In this document: piece after piece, positions 53,679 to 63,063 of the stretch
How positions within the stretch are numbered: the first letter of the stretch is position 1
How the letters are laid out: each line of letters begins with the position of its first letter
From: Sphingobacterium tabacisoli
Lineage (GTDB): Bacteria > Bacteroidota > Bacteroidia > Sphingobacteriales > Sphingobacteriaceae
Direction: 5' to 3'
DNA: 64,000 bases
Assembly: GCF_017908035.1 (NCBI RefSeq)
Contig: NZ_JAEQMU010000006.1
Coordinates: 248,001-312,000, forward strand
The notes under the pieces: model-generated
Told to the model about the DNA's origin: nothing
Database searches by the model: none
What the model saw: the letters and a program-made list of their open reading frames with translations, nothing else
Translations under genes and position numbers: made by a program

Positions 53679-55799
53679 TTAAAGCTTAATCTTGAGCAGC
53701 TCAGGACGCATCAACACTAACGATAGTGGAAGTTGCAATGTCCGTCCCTGTTGCTGAAATGCGATTGGCTTCCATGCCCCAGAGGCATCCATGAGTGCTA
53801 CAGCTTTTACTTTTATACCTTGGGCTACATCCAGCTCTAACTCTTCCGTAGGATCCGAACTTAAATTGATCAGCGTCACAATAAGTTCACCGGTCTGCTT
53901 ATCTTTATTACAGACACAGAACACATTGGGTTTGTTTTTTACAAAGACAGGCAACGATGTTCCGGCCGCCCATTCTATATTCTGCCGTATAATTTCCTTC
54001 TTCTTGTAGTTCAATGTCGTCGAAGAGTAATTGCCCCGCAAGTCGAATGCACTGATTACTATCCGTCCGCCGAGACTATTAACAAATCGTACCATACTTG
54101 GAATAAGTGGCTTTTCGTGCTCATCCAAAAAATCGGTGACTACTTCTACATCTCCTTTAGGTTCGAGACGAGAGAAACTTCCTCCTTCTGTACCTGCCGG
54201 TGCAAAGATCCAATTGTACTGCAGATCCCCTACGATATTATGATATTGCTCGGGATGACGAAGTCCTTCATAACAGGACTGTACATTTTCTTTGAAGGGC
54301 ACGATATCAACCCCTAAATACTGTCCATATCCCATCTTCTGCAAACTTTCTGCTGCTACCGCATCAAGGAGCAAGCCTCCGCTAAGGAGCTGCTTTATAC
54401 GTACATCGTCCATGGATTCAACTCCTCTTCCTGCCAGCAATTTGGCCGAGCCTCCTTTGGTTGTATACGGAATACCAAAACGTCCTAAAGAGATAATCCA
54501 CGAATTGAGGCCCAGTTCTGGTCGGCTTCCTTTATAAGGGACTACAACATGGGAATCAGGCAGGTGAATCATTTCGCAGCCTATAACTTCTGCATTCTTA
54601 ACCGCTTCCTTGATCGCAATAATCCGAGGTATCTCGCGTATGTACATCGCTGCGTAGCCCTTGTCTTCCAAAGGATTGTCCAGGTATTGGGTAACATAAA
54701 AAAGGCTTTGGTCAAAACCATAGGAAAAAGCAGTCACCATAAGACTTTTTATCTTGGCCGCAGACATAAAGAAGCGGGTATGTGGATAAGTGTCTGACTC
54801 ATGAAAACATTCATATTCCTTTGGAATGTGCTGTATGCTGTGCAATGCATGAAAAATATCCCCTGGCAGCCCATGTGGAGAATCCGAAGAATAACTGCTG
54901 CCATACAATCTCACCGTAGGCGTCGTATTCCCGGCAAATGCAGCGGTCAACTCGTTGGTAAAGTCTCCGTCAAAATCAGCACTCCCTGATTGACATAAGG
55001 AGATGATAGTCTCGGGAGCAATCTGGTCTACTTTCTGCCGTATTTTTTTTGCCAAATAGATAAGTGAATCTTTACTGAGCCTCGCCCATGCCCGACGTAA
55101 TCGGATGCTTTCGGCATTGCTCTCTTCAAAAATCTTCATCAGTTCCTCACGCGTATATTGACGCCCCTCACGCTTCGCAAACTCTTGCAGATGTAAAGGA
55201 CAGAAACAGCCAAACTTAACGGCTGGAGGTTGGTGACTCAATTCATAATCATCCTCAAACTGCAACATGTAAGGTCTAGCAACACGCACCACCGTCGCTA
55301 CATTGTCACTAAACTCTTCGCTGAATATGGGATCATACGGACACGGGCTCGTGTCACTTATAGCTCCACTTAAATCTGTTATATATTGGAAACGCCTGTC
55401 AAATCCTGAACGTAAAGATGGAGCACACCACCAGCCGATCTTAATATCGTGTTTGGCCAGATCTGCCTGTGCCATTTTTATATGTTGACCTATTTCTTCA
55501 TAGACTTCTTTCTTAGGAAATCCCTTAAAACGTACCTCTTCCAAAGGTCCAACAAACAGAAAACGTCCTATTCCATATTGCTCTTTCATCTGGATCAACT
55601 GCCTATACATCTCCTCTTTGCGATTTGGATAGAACTTAAATGGCGCCGTTGTTTTCAACGAATTCGCAACATCTAAATGAAGTTCTCCTAGCTTACCTAA
55701 ACCGTCTATCTCAGGCCGTAAAGATGTCTTTACACTCGCTATTTCACTGATAAAAAGTGACCCTAAAGCGGTATTTTTTATAAAATCTCTTCTTTGCAT
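53679..55799 (-). CDS. Candidate glycoside hydrolase of unassigned family, Tat-like export signal
   Basis: A 706-residue exported protein with a twin-arginine-like start (MQRRDFIKNTALGS). The N-terminal two thirds read as a TIM barrel (FLFVGPLEEVRFKGFPKK, DIKIGWWCAPSLRSG). Two acidic clusters could be catalytic: FEDDYE at 181-186 and FHESDTYPH with E334. A middle region (PYKGSRPELGLNSWIISLGR onward) resembles the flavodoxin-like trimerisation domain of GH42-type enzymes. A C-terminal beta domain follows (NVFCVCNKDKQTGELIVTLI). It is 20 bases after susD of locus C, so it is presumed to process the imported glycan. I cannot assign a GH family; fold and catalytic residues are inferred. Confidence 0.6.
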   Translation of the reverse strand: MQRRDFIKNTALGSLFISEIASVKTSLRPEIDGLGKLGELHLDVANSLKTTAPFKFYPNRKEEMYRQLIQMKEQYGIGRFLFVGPLEEVRFKGFPKKEVYEEIGQHIKMAQADLAKHDIKIGWWCAPSLRSGFDRRFQYITDLSGAISDTSPCPYDPIFSEEFSDNVATVVRVARPYMLQFEDDYELSHQPPAVKFGCFCPLHLQEFAKREGRQYTREELMKIFEESNAESIRLRRAWARLSKDSLIYLAKKIRQKVDQIAPETIISLCQSGSADFDGDFTNELTAAFAGNTTPTVRLYGSSYSSDSPHGLPGDIFHALHSIQHIPKEYECFHESDTYPHTRFFMSAAKIKSLMVTAFSYGFDQSLFYVTQYLDNPLEDKGYAAMYIREIPRIIAIKEAVKNAEVIGCEMIHLPDSHVVVPYKGSRPELGLNSWIISLGRFGIPYTTKGGSAKLLAGRGVESMDDVRIKQLLSGGLLLDAVAAESLQKMGYGQYLGVDIVPFKENVQSCYEGLRHPEQYHNIVGDLQYNWIFAPAGTEGGSFSRLEPKGDVEVVTDFLDEHEKPLIPSMVRFVNSLGGRIVISAFDLRGNYSSTTLNYKKKEIIRQNIEWAAGTSLPVFVKNKPNVFCVCNKDKQTGELIVTLINLSSDPTEELELDVAQGIKVKAVALMDASGAWKPIAFQQQGRTLQLPLSLVLMRPELLKIKL

Positions 55800-55818
55800 A
55801 ATATTCTTTTCAACGGGT

Positions 55819-57474
55819 TTAGTAATTAGGTGTTGGCGTTAGCTTTTTGTTTCTATCCAAAGCATCCTGAGGAATAGGGAGAAAATAATTCTTAGTTTTA
55901 TCAAACACACGCTTTCCATTAGGTGCTTCAAACACCTTATATACAGTCGTTCCAGCAATGTCCTCTATTAATATACCATGAGAATTTTGATTCAGTACAA
56001 TTTCAGCCTGTTTTAACCTAATTATATCCAACCATCTTTTCTCTTCAAAAGCCAATTCTACCCGTCGCTCTTGCTGAATAAGCTTCCTCATATCGCTTTG
56101 GTTAAGCCCAGCAGGGAAATTAGGTAAGTCACTGCGATCACGCAACAATTTGATAACATCATACACCTCAGGTACAGCCCCTTTAGCTTCATTAAGCGCC
56201 TCGGCATAACTTAATAAGACCTCCGCATAGCGGAATATGGTATAACTGGCGCTACTCAAGCGGTTAGGGCCTAAAACATCATACTGTGGGTTCATTCCTT
56301 TTCTTAGGTAATATCCAGTATTGGTCGCCTCGTTGACATTACTAACATCTGTTGCATTTTTACTACCGACACCTTGCTTCATGACCATGATATCGCCCTT
56401 CCACTCTGCCCCATCATATACGATCGACTGATAAAACCTCTTTTCTCGGTTGGCGTAAGGTTTTTGAGGATCATAACCCGAATTAGGATCTGTAATAGGC
56501 AATCCGTTTTTCATAAAATAAGCATCGACCATCTCTTGTGTTGGATTGACTCCGCCATAGGATTTGGCGGCAGACCTGACAAAAGTGGGGCCCTGTAACC
56601 CTTCCCTACTCGATCCTAAAACAGTTCCTCCCAGATGCCTCCTTTGGAAGATCGATTCCTTGTTGTTATTATTCGCTTCAAAGAATTGCTCATTATAATC
56701 AGCGAATAGGCTATATACCTTTAAATCTATCACTCGCTTATTCGTCTCCGCAGCCGCCTCCCACCGTTTCAGATCATTACTGGTATTGTACAAAGGGCTG
56801 GCCCAAAATAACTGTGCCCAACCTTTTAAGGTCAAAGCCGCCCCTTGTGTAGCCCGTCCTAAATCAGCACTCTTCGGAAGATCCTGTGCTGCGGCTTCAC
56901 ATTCCTCTGTTATAAACTTAAAAACCTCTTCGGCTGTATTATTAGCCTGAAAAATCGCTTCGCCTTGTGTATTTTGATTCAACACCTTGGTCACGATAGG
57001 CACGGAACCGTGGCTAGTCCATAGTATATTGTAGAAATAAGCGCGAAGAAAACGCGCTTCAGCCAATCGAACTTTCTTCCAATTCTCATCCAAAGAACCT
57101 TCACTTACACGTTCTATAAAAAGATTAGCCTTTCGAATAGCAGCGTATAATCCCCAACGGTGTTCTGTACCCTCCACATTCTCCGCATTATAAGCTGAGA
57201 TAGCATATATAGTATGTGATCTCTGCCCATTCACCCCATTAATGGAATTGTCTGACCAATTCTCTCCTGGATCGAAGGTTCCGAATGGCGAGGTAATACT
57301 GCTGTATACATTGTTCAAGAACAGGTCCGCATTATCTTTATTAACCCAAAGGGTGGCATCGGAAACCTGGTCGGCAGGTGTAACTTCTAAAAAAGAACTA
57401 CAAGAAGGAAGGCTAAATAACAATACGCTTCCTGTTAATATTTTGATTAAGTTTTTACTTTTCATGTTAGGCAA
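55819..57474 (-). CDS. SusD/RagB-family nutrient-binding lipoprotein (locus C)
   Basis: A 551-residue outer-membrane lipoprotein. The lipobox SLPSC is followed by SSFLEVTPADQVSDATLW. Conserved SusD segments are ARFLRAYFYNILWTSHGSVP, IFRYAEVLLSYAEALNEAKG, LIQQERRVELAFEEKRWLDI and the closing FLPIPQDALDRNKKLTPTPN. It begins 3 bases after the susC stop, so expression is tightly coupled. With SusC it should capture the glycan processed by the two downstream hydrolase-type proteins. Confidence 0.94.
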   Translation of the reverse strand: MPNMKSKNLIKILTGSVLLFSLPSCSSFLEVTPADQVSDATLWVNKDNADLFLNNVYSSITSPFGTFDPGENWSDNSINGVNGQRSHTIYAISAYNAENVEGTEHRWGLYAAIRKANLFIERVSEGSLDENWKKVRLAEARFLRAYFYNILWTSHGSVPIVTKVLNQNTQGEAIFQANNTAEEVFKFITEECEAAAQDLPKSADLGRATQGAALTLKGWAQLFWASPLYNTSNDLKRWEAAAETNKRVIDLKVYSLFADYNEQFFEANNNNKESIFQRRHLGGTVLGSSREGLQGPTFVRSAAKSYGGVNPTQEMVDAYFMKNGLPITDPNSGYDPQKPYANREKRFYQSIVYDGAEWKGDIMVMKQGVGSKNATDVSNVNEATNTGYYLRKGMNPQYDVLGPNRLSSASYTIFRYAEVLLSYAEALNEAKGAVPEVYDVIKLLRDRSDLPNFPAGLNQSDMRKLIQQERRVELAFEEKRWLDIIRLKQAEIVLNQNSHGILIEDIAGTTVYKVFEAPNGKRVFDKTKNYFLPIPQDALDRNKKLTPTPNY

Positions 57475-57477
57475 TAT

Positions 57478-60400
57478 TTAGTTTAATCCCAATTTAAGAC
57501 CGATTGAATAAACCTTCTGTTGTGGATAGTTGTTGCCTCGATCATAGGCCATCTCTGGATCTACATTCTTCGAATTGGTCCAGGTAAAAAGATTTTGTCC
57601 TGAAAAATACACTTGTGCAGAAGACAATTTTATCCGCTCGAGGAACTTAGTTGGGACATCATAACCCACTGTAAAATTCTTCATTCGGATATAGCTCACA
57701 TCCTGCATCCAATGTGAGGAAACCTGTGTATTATTGGCAGTCGGTGCAGAGGTCAATCGAGGATGTCTCGCATCTAAGTTTTCTGGTGTCCAATAATCAA
57801 AATTATCTCTATTGGCAGTCATCCCATTCCAAAATGGCCAAGCCGCTTCACGGAAAAAATAATAATTGGCTTTAGAAGCCCCTTGTAGCAGAACCTGAAG
57901 ACTTATTCCTTTGTAAGAAACGCTCGGAGCAATACCATACATGATACGAGGAGTACTCGGATCACCTATCCCCACTTCATCATTAAAGTCTATTTTCCCG
58001 TCTCCATTTACATCTCTGTAGCGGATATCGCCAGACTGTACCTTACCCCAAGGCTGCACAGCAATCCCTGATTTTAAATTGCCATTGGCATCAAAGTCTT
58101 CGGGAAGGAAATACCCTAACGACTCATACCCAAATTGCATTCCCAACGGTTTACCTGTCCGTCTCCTATTGGGGTTATTAAAGGTACTTTCGGTCTCAAA
58201 GATTTCGAGTACTTTGTTTTTAGCATAGGTTAGATTTCCGGTAAGCCCGATTCTCCAGTCTTCGTTTATAGGAATATTAAAAGTTCCTGTAAACTCAATT
58301 CCTTTATTCTCCATAACTCCTGAGTTCACCTGGCTAAGGCCAATACCATATTCAGATGGTACCAAAGCCGAAGGAGCAACCAGCATATTGGAACGCTTCT
58401 CATAGAAATAATCGATGTCCATATCAAATAGGCCACGGAATAAAGAAAACTCTAAACCAATGTCTGTTTTATTGGCGCGTTCCCAGGTGATATAAGGATT
58501 TGGTTCGGCACGCTCTGAAACAATCTGTACTGCATTATTTCCCATCACATAGCCCGGTCCACTGACCGAATAGGTTCCCAAGTACTGAAACGGATTACCG
58601 GCCAATGCACCTACCTGACCATATGAACCTCGTACTTTCAGATTGGTCAACCAATCTTTGGTAGACTCCATGAAGGATTCCTCTGAGATGCGCCATCCTG
58701 CAGAAAATGCGGGAAAGAAGCCCCAACGCTTATCCGGAGCAAAATAATAGTGTCCGTCGTAGCGTCCGCTGGCTTCGACCATATATTTACCCTGATAATC
58801 ATAGGATGCTCTATACACTAGACCAACCTGTCTAGCCTCGCTGGAAGTACCTGAGTTTTTAAAGTCACTATTACTGGAGCTACCCATTGATATTTCATCC
58901 ATCAAAAGATTGTAATTACGACGGTAGGCCCCTAAGTTGGAAGCACGATTATCTTTTGCCTCAAATACCCCCAAAAGACTGATACGGTGTGCGCCAAAAG
59001 CACGATCGTACTTTAGATTGGCCTGATAGGTAAATTGTGCCAATTGCTCAACGGACTGATCTAAGAAGGGTTTCGCTTCACCGAATATACCGTCTTTGAT
59101 TACATAAGGTGTCTTGGTCACATCAATGGATGCCATATGTAGTGGTGTATTCCACACCTTATTGTTGACAATTGTTGGATCATACGCCACGAGTCCATTG
59201 AACTCTAGTCCTGGTACAGATGGTATAGTCTGCCGTATAGCTATCTGTGAAAAAAGTGTTGTTGTATTTTTCTTACGGTATCCTGATCCGAAAATCGCTG
59301 CAGAAGCGTAAGTACCATACATACCATTACTAAAGAAGTTTGGACCAGTACCGGCATGGCTATATTTGACTAACTCAAAAATACGCAAGGTACCCCAGTC
59401 AGATAAATCTGACGGCGGAGCTATTGTCGAAATCACATTACCATTTACATTAACACTCAATTGGGTGGTTGGTGTAAGTTTGGCATCAACATTCAAGGCT
59501 AGGTTATACCGCTTGGAATTTGCGGTCTCCCACATCCCTTTTTGATATTGGTAACCTAACGCGCTGAAAAAACGGACGTTTTCGTTACCACCTGAAAAAT
59601 CTAAACTATGATTTTGTAAAAAAGCATTGTTACTAACTAATCCATCCCACGGTGTCCCTGTAGGGTAACGATCGGGATCTGAGCCATCTTTAAACTTTTG
59701 CAAGGCCTCGTCCGAATAAGGCTTTTTCCCACCTTCATTCTCCGCAGCCAGATTTTTTAACAAGGCATACTCATAGCCATTGACCAAATCTGGAATGATT
59801 GTAGGATTTTGGAACCCCAGATAACCATTATAATTCGTCGAAACCTTACTTTCTTTACCTCGTTTTGTCGTCACGATGATTACTCCATTGGCTCCCGCAA
59901 CGCCATAAGGAGCTACTGCTGCTGCATCCTTAAGGACAGTAAAACTTTCGATTACATTGGGGTCTAATTTTTGAAAATTACGAGGAACACCATCTACAAT
60001 CAATAAAGGTTCACTTGCACCCGTAGTAGAGATCCCGCGGATGTATATGTTGGAACCATCCGAACCTGGTTCTCCAGAAGTTTGTTTGGTAATGACCCCA
60101 GCTACACGACCTCCTAGATTATTGCTCAAATTGGTCGTAGGCAAGCTCGTAACCTCCTCTCCTTTCATAGTCGAAACAGCGGCTGTCATTGACGTTTTTT
60201 TCTGCGTACCATAACCGACCACGACCACTTCATCCATATCGCTAACAGCCACCTCCATACGAATGGTACTGCCCTGATAACTTGCTAAAGACAGATCAAT
60301 AGGTTGATACCCCACCATACGGACAGTAAGCGTCCCGTTGGTGCTGCTTGTTTGTAGAGTAAACTGCCCTTCTGCATTCGTAGAGGTACTTTGATTTGTA

Positions 60401-60900
60401 TTCTTAATTGTTATGGTCACACCTGGAAGTGGCTCGCCTTTTTCATTGACCACCGCCCCTTTAATGGTATGCTGAACTATCACAACTTCTGTTCTCTTTG
60501 CTTTATTTCCTTCGGAAGCAGGCAAAGCCGTAATCATAACCGTCTTATCCTCAATGACAAAACCAAGATTCTTACCCTTCAACACTTCTTTCATAAACTG
60601 ATCTAAGGAGAGGTTATGAGCATGTACTGAAATAGGGCTATGTTGCTTTATATCGCTTTTTTTGTACATCACGACATAACTGCTCTCTTTCTCCAACCGC
60701 TTGAAGACCTCTTCAAGCCGAATTGAACTGGCTTTCATATTGACCATTTGCGGAAAAACCTCAGCATTGACCTGTATACAAAATATAACAAGAAATGCTA
60801 AAGTGATTTTTGTAACCATAATAAATCGAAATATAGTAGCGTATACAATTTCTCTGCTTTGCCTAAGCGCACGGCTAGGCAAATCCGATTTTTTTTTCAT
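57478..60900 (-). CDS. SusC/RagA TonB-dependent transducer (locus C)
   Basis: A 1140-residue outer-membrane receptor. A signal region (VTKITLAFLVIFCIQVNA) precedes an STN domain (MKASSIRLEEVFKRLEKESS to VIEDKTVMIT, about 52-121). A carboxypeptidase-like domain follows (IKGAVVNEKGEPLPGVTITI), then a plug with IYIRGISTTGASEPLLIVDG and FTVLKDAAAVAPYGVAGANG, and the barrel. The STN domain links it to the FecR protein encoded upstream. The start matches its locus B homologue (both begin MKKK). It forms a complex with the SusD protein encoded after a 3-base gap. Confidence 0.94.
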   Translation of the reverse strand: MKKKSDLPSRALRQSREIVYATIFRFIMVTKITLAFLVIFCIQVNAEVFPQMVNMKASSIRLEEVFKRLEKESSYVVMYKKSDIKQHSPISVHAHNLSLDQFMKEVLKGKNLGFVIEDKTVMITALPASEGNKAKRTEVVIVQHTIKGAVVNEKGEPLPGVTITIKNTNQSTSTNAEGQFTLQTSSTNGTLTVRMVGYQPIDLSLASYQGSTIRMEVAVSDMDEVVVVGYGTQKKTSMTAAVSTMKGEEVTSLPTTNLSNNLGGRVAGVITKQTSGEPGSDGSNIYIRGISTTGASEPLLIVDGVPRNFQKLDPNVIESFTVLKDAAAVAPYGVAGANGVIIVTTKRGKESKVSTNYNGYLGFQNPTIIPDLVNGYEYALLKNLAAENEGGKKPYSDEALQKFKDGSDPDRYPTGTPWDGLVSNNAFLQNHSLDFSGGNENVRFFSALGYQYQKGMWETANSKRYNLALNVDAKLTPTTQLSVNVNGNVISTIAPPSDLSDWGTLRIFELVKYSHAGTGPNFFSNGMYGTYASAAIFGSGYRKKNTTTLFSQIAIRQTIPSVPGLEFNGLVAYDPTIVNNKVWNTPLHMASIDVTKTPYVIKDGIFGEAKPFLDQSVEQLAQFTYQANLKYDRAFGAHRISLLGVFEAKDNRASNLGAYRRNYNLLMDEISMGSSSNSDFKNSGTSSEARQVGLVYRASYDYQGKYMVEASGRYDGHYYFAPDKRWGFFPAFSAGWRISEESFMESTKDWLTNLKVRGSYGQVGALAGNPFQYLGTYSVSGPGYVMGNNAVQIVSERAEPNPYITWERANKTDIGLEFSLFRGLFDMDIDYFYEKRSNMLVAPSALVPSEYGIGLSQVNSGVMENKGIEFTGTFNIPINEDWRIGLTGNLTYAKNKVLEIFETESTFNNPNRRRTGKPLGMQFGYESLGYFLPEDFDANGNLKSGIAVQPWGKVQSGDIRYRDVNGDGKIDFNDEVGIGDPSTPRIMYGIAPSVSYKGISLQVLLQGASKANYYFFREAAWPFWNGMTANRDNFDYWTPENLDARHPRLTSAPTANNTQVSSHWMQDVSYIRMKNFTVGYDVPTKFLERIKLSSAQVYFSGQNLFTWTNSKNVDPEMAYDRGNNYPQQKVYSIGLKLGLN

Positions 60901-60971
60901 AACTTGGATTGAATTAGATTATATTTTAAATAATTGTTACCGACAATTTTAGGATAGGCTAATATCATTTG

Positions 60972-60999
60972 GAAAGGTGGTGGTGGTACACCTCCTTTC
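60972..60999 (-). promoter_or_regulatory. Hairpin in the fecR-susC gap of locus C
   Basis: On the minus strand gaaagg pairs with cctttc at the ends; after one mismatch ggtg pairs with cacc, leaving a 6-base internal loop region. It lies 72 bases before the susC start, in the same place as the hairpin in locus B. Confidence 0.4.
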
Positions 61000-61061
61000 T
61001 TATTTTATTAACCTAATCTCCCCTAAGGAGACGATGCTCGTACAGTTTCTTTCTTCATGTT

Positions 61062-62243
61062 TTAGTTTTTTATGATTAATACTCGATTATTGTTTAGTTC
61101 GCAGTGCAGCCCAAAGTTTGTTTTTAGATAATTGACAAAAGTAGACAATCGCACACCTCGGCTCATACGTCCTCCTAATTCGACATCAGACACTCCCTTG
61201 TCACACTTTATATCAATATCATACCAACGGGCAATCTTTGCTAGATTCGCCTCAAAACTGTCTCCTTCAAAATCAAAAACCCCATTCTTCCATGCCAAGG
61301 CTCCCGACACATCCACCTGTTTTACATTAGTCTCCTGGGTTTTATGAAAAAAGGAGAGCTGCTGGTTGGGGGTCAGTTTCTCGGTTCCTGAAGAACTTGT
61401 AAACGCAATAACTCCCTCCGCTAGTGTGGCGACAGTCGCTACCGCATCTGAATAGTTTGACACATTAAATCTCGTCCCTAATACCGTGATTTTTTCCTTT
61501 CCAAGATGGACACTAAACGGCTTTGCATTAAGGTGTGCCACTTCAAAGTACCCTTCTCCTTTTAAGAAAACTTCACGACTTGACTTTCCCTCAAAAGGAT
61601 AATAACTGAGCTCTGAGTCTGAGTTGAGCCACACCCGTGTACCATCTGAAAGAATCAAATGATATTGCCCCCCACGAGGAATCTGAATCGTTATCTTTTG
61701 TTCCTTGGATAACGTCCCTCCTTGAAGCAGAGAACCATCATCATACGCTAATCCGTTGCTCCCGATGGTTAATGCATTCTTATCGGAATCTAGGTTGAGC
61801 GTTTCATCTCCGATTTTTATGAATGCCTTATTGGATCCAGGCAGGATATGCTCTAGATCTGAGGTCAAAGTCTGCTGTTGGGGATTCATCTGCTGTAACA
61901 GGTAGTAACCTACTCCAAAAAAAAGGAGCAAAGCTGCAGCAATGGAACTCCAGGCAAAGGGATGCAACTTTATAAACGGTCTCTCATTTTTTATCTGTCG
62001 GCCATTTTCCTCTTCCCAAGCATCTACTTTCTTGTTTAGCTTGTCCTGGACATATTGCATCCTATGCGCTTGAAATTCTATTTCATATTTTAGTCTTGTT
62101 GATCGATTCTCTAGAAAATAACTTTGGAGCGTGTCGTCATCCAAATCAGCCACTAAATCGAGTAGACGATAAAAATCAGCCTCCGTTATGGTATTATTGG
62201 AAAAGGCCTGAACTAAGCTATGTATTTCGGATCTGCTATCCAC
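61062..62243 (-). CDS. FecR-family anti-sigma factor (locus C)
   Basis: A 393-residue inner-membrane anti-sigma factor. A helical cytoplasmic N-terminus (about 1-90) is followed by a membrane span (about 98-115, WSSIAAALLLFFGVGYYLL). The periplasmic FecR domain has ITIQIPRGGQYHLILSDGTR, WLNSDSELSYYPF and EVFLKGEGYFEV. The C-terminal DUF4974-like domain reads FEANLAKIARWYDIDIKCDKG. It lies 81 bases after its sigma gene. Confident call; it passes the SusC signal to the sigma factor. Confidence 0.93.
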   Translation of the reverse strand: MDSRSEIHSLVQAFSNNTITEADFYRLLDLVADLDDDTLQSYFLENRSTRLKYEIEFQAHRMQYVQDKLNKKVDAWEEENGRQIKNERPFIKLHPFAWSSIAAALLLFFGVGYYLLQQMNPQQQTLTSDLEHILPGSNKAFIKIGDETLNLDSDKNALTIGSNGLAYDDGSLLQGGTLSKEQKITIQIPRGGQYHLILSDGTRVWLNSDSELSYYPFEGKSSREVFLKGEGYFEVAHLNAKPFSVHLGKEKITVLGTRFNVSNYSDAVATVATLAEGVIAFTSSSGTEKLTPNQQLSFFHKTQETNVKQVDVSGALAWKNGVFDFEGDSFEANLAKIARWYDIDIKCDKGVSDVELGGRMSRGVRLSTFVNYLKTNFGLHCELNNNRVLIIKN

Positions 62244-62324
62244 GATAAAGGTGTCTTAAGTCTATTTTTGATTACAATTAATGACCTTATATACGAACGG
62301 AATCAAAAAACACACTAGTCAATT

Positions 62325-62930
62325 TTACATAGAATCAAATATTTTTAATAAACAACACGTTATCAATACCTTAATTTTATCATCTGAATAAAATCGATCA
62401 ACATACTGTTTCACCTCTCTGACCGCTACAACAAGCTGATTGCTCACCGTAGACACAGAAATCCCCATGAGATCGGCGACTTCTTTATAACTCTTATCGT
62501 ATAGTTTGCACTGTACAAATATTTCTTTCTGTCGAGGAGGTAGGGTTTCAATAGCTTGATCCAATATCTGTTGCTGTTCTAGATATTCGAAATTCTCTTG
62601 CATTGTTCTGGATTGCAGATTGAGATGATACCACATATCTTGTTTCATCTTGGTATCCCGAACTATTTTTCGAAATAGATCTATCGCTAGATTATCCGCG
62701 ATCTTAAGCAAAAATGTAGTAAATCCCCGCTCTGGAACAATCTCTTCATGTAATACCCATAGCTTCATAAAGACGTCTTGCAGGAGTTCTTCTGCAAGTT
62801 CAGGATTTTTAAGAAACTGAAGGGATCTACTGTATATAAAAGCGGAATACCGCCTATATATGTCGTTGAAAGCCGCGCGATCTCCTTCCTTTAACTTTTG
62901 TAATACAGTCAATTCTTCTAAATCTGGCAT
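62325..62930 (-). CDS. ECF RNA polymerase sigma-70 factor (locus C)
   Basis: A 201-residue ECF sigma factor. Region 2 runs from LKEGDRAAFNDIYRRYSAFI to ELAEELLQDVFMKLWVLHEE; region 4 is LPPRQKEIFVQCKLYDKSYKEVADLMGISVSTVSNQL. It is the first gene of locus C and reads with it. The neighbouring upstream gene is a TPR-HTH regulator, so the locus may be under two inputs. The target promoter was not identified. Confidence 0.92.
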   Translation of the reverse strand: MPDLEELTVLQKLKEGDRAAFNDIYRRYSAFIYSRSLQFLKNPELAEELLQDVFMKLWVLHEEIVPERGFTTFLLKIADNLAIDLFRKIVRDTKMKQDMWYHLNLQSRTMQENFEYLEQQQILDQAIETLPPRQKEIFVQCKLYDKSYKEVADLMGISVSTVSNQLVVAVREVKQYVDRFYSDDKIKVLITCCLLKIFDSM

Positions 62931-63063
62931 GCGAGCTAATTGTGGTATATAATTTACGTGATTAAGTTAGGGTACTTTTTTTAATTATTAAAATTTATAA
63001 GAGTACACCAACAATTAATTGATAAAAGAACTTATACCAACTGACGGAAAGAGATCCTTTTTA

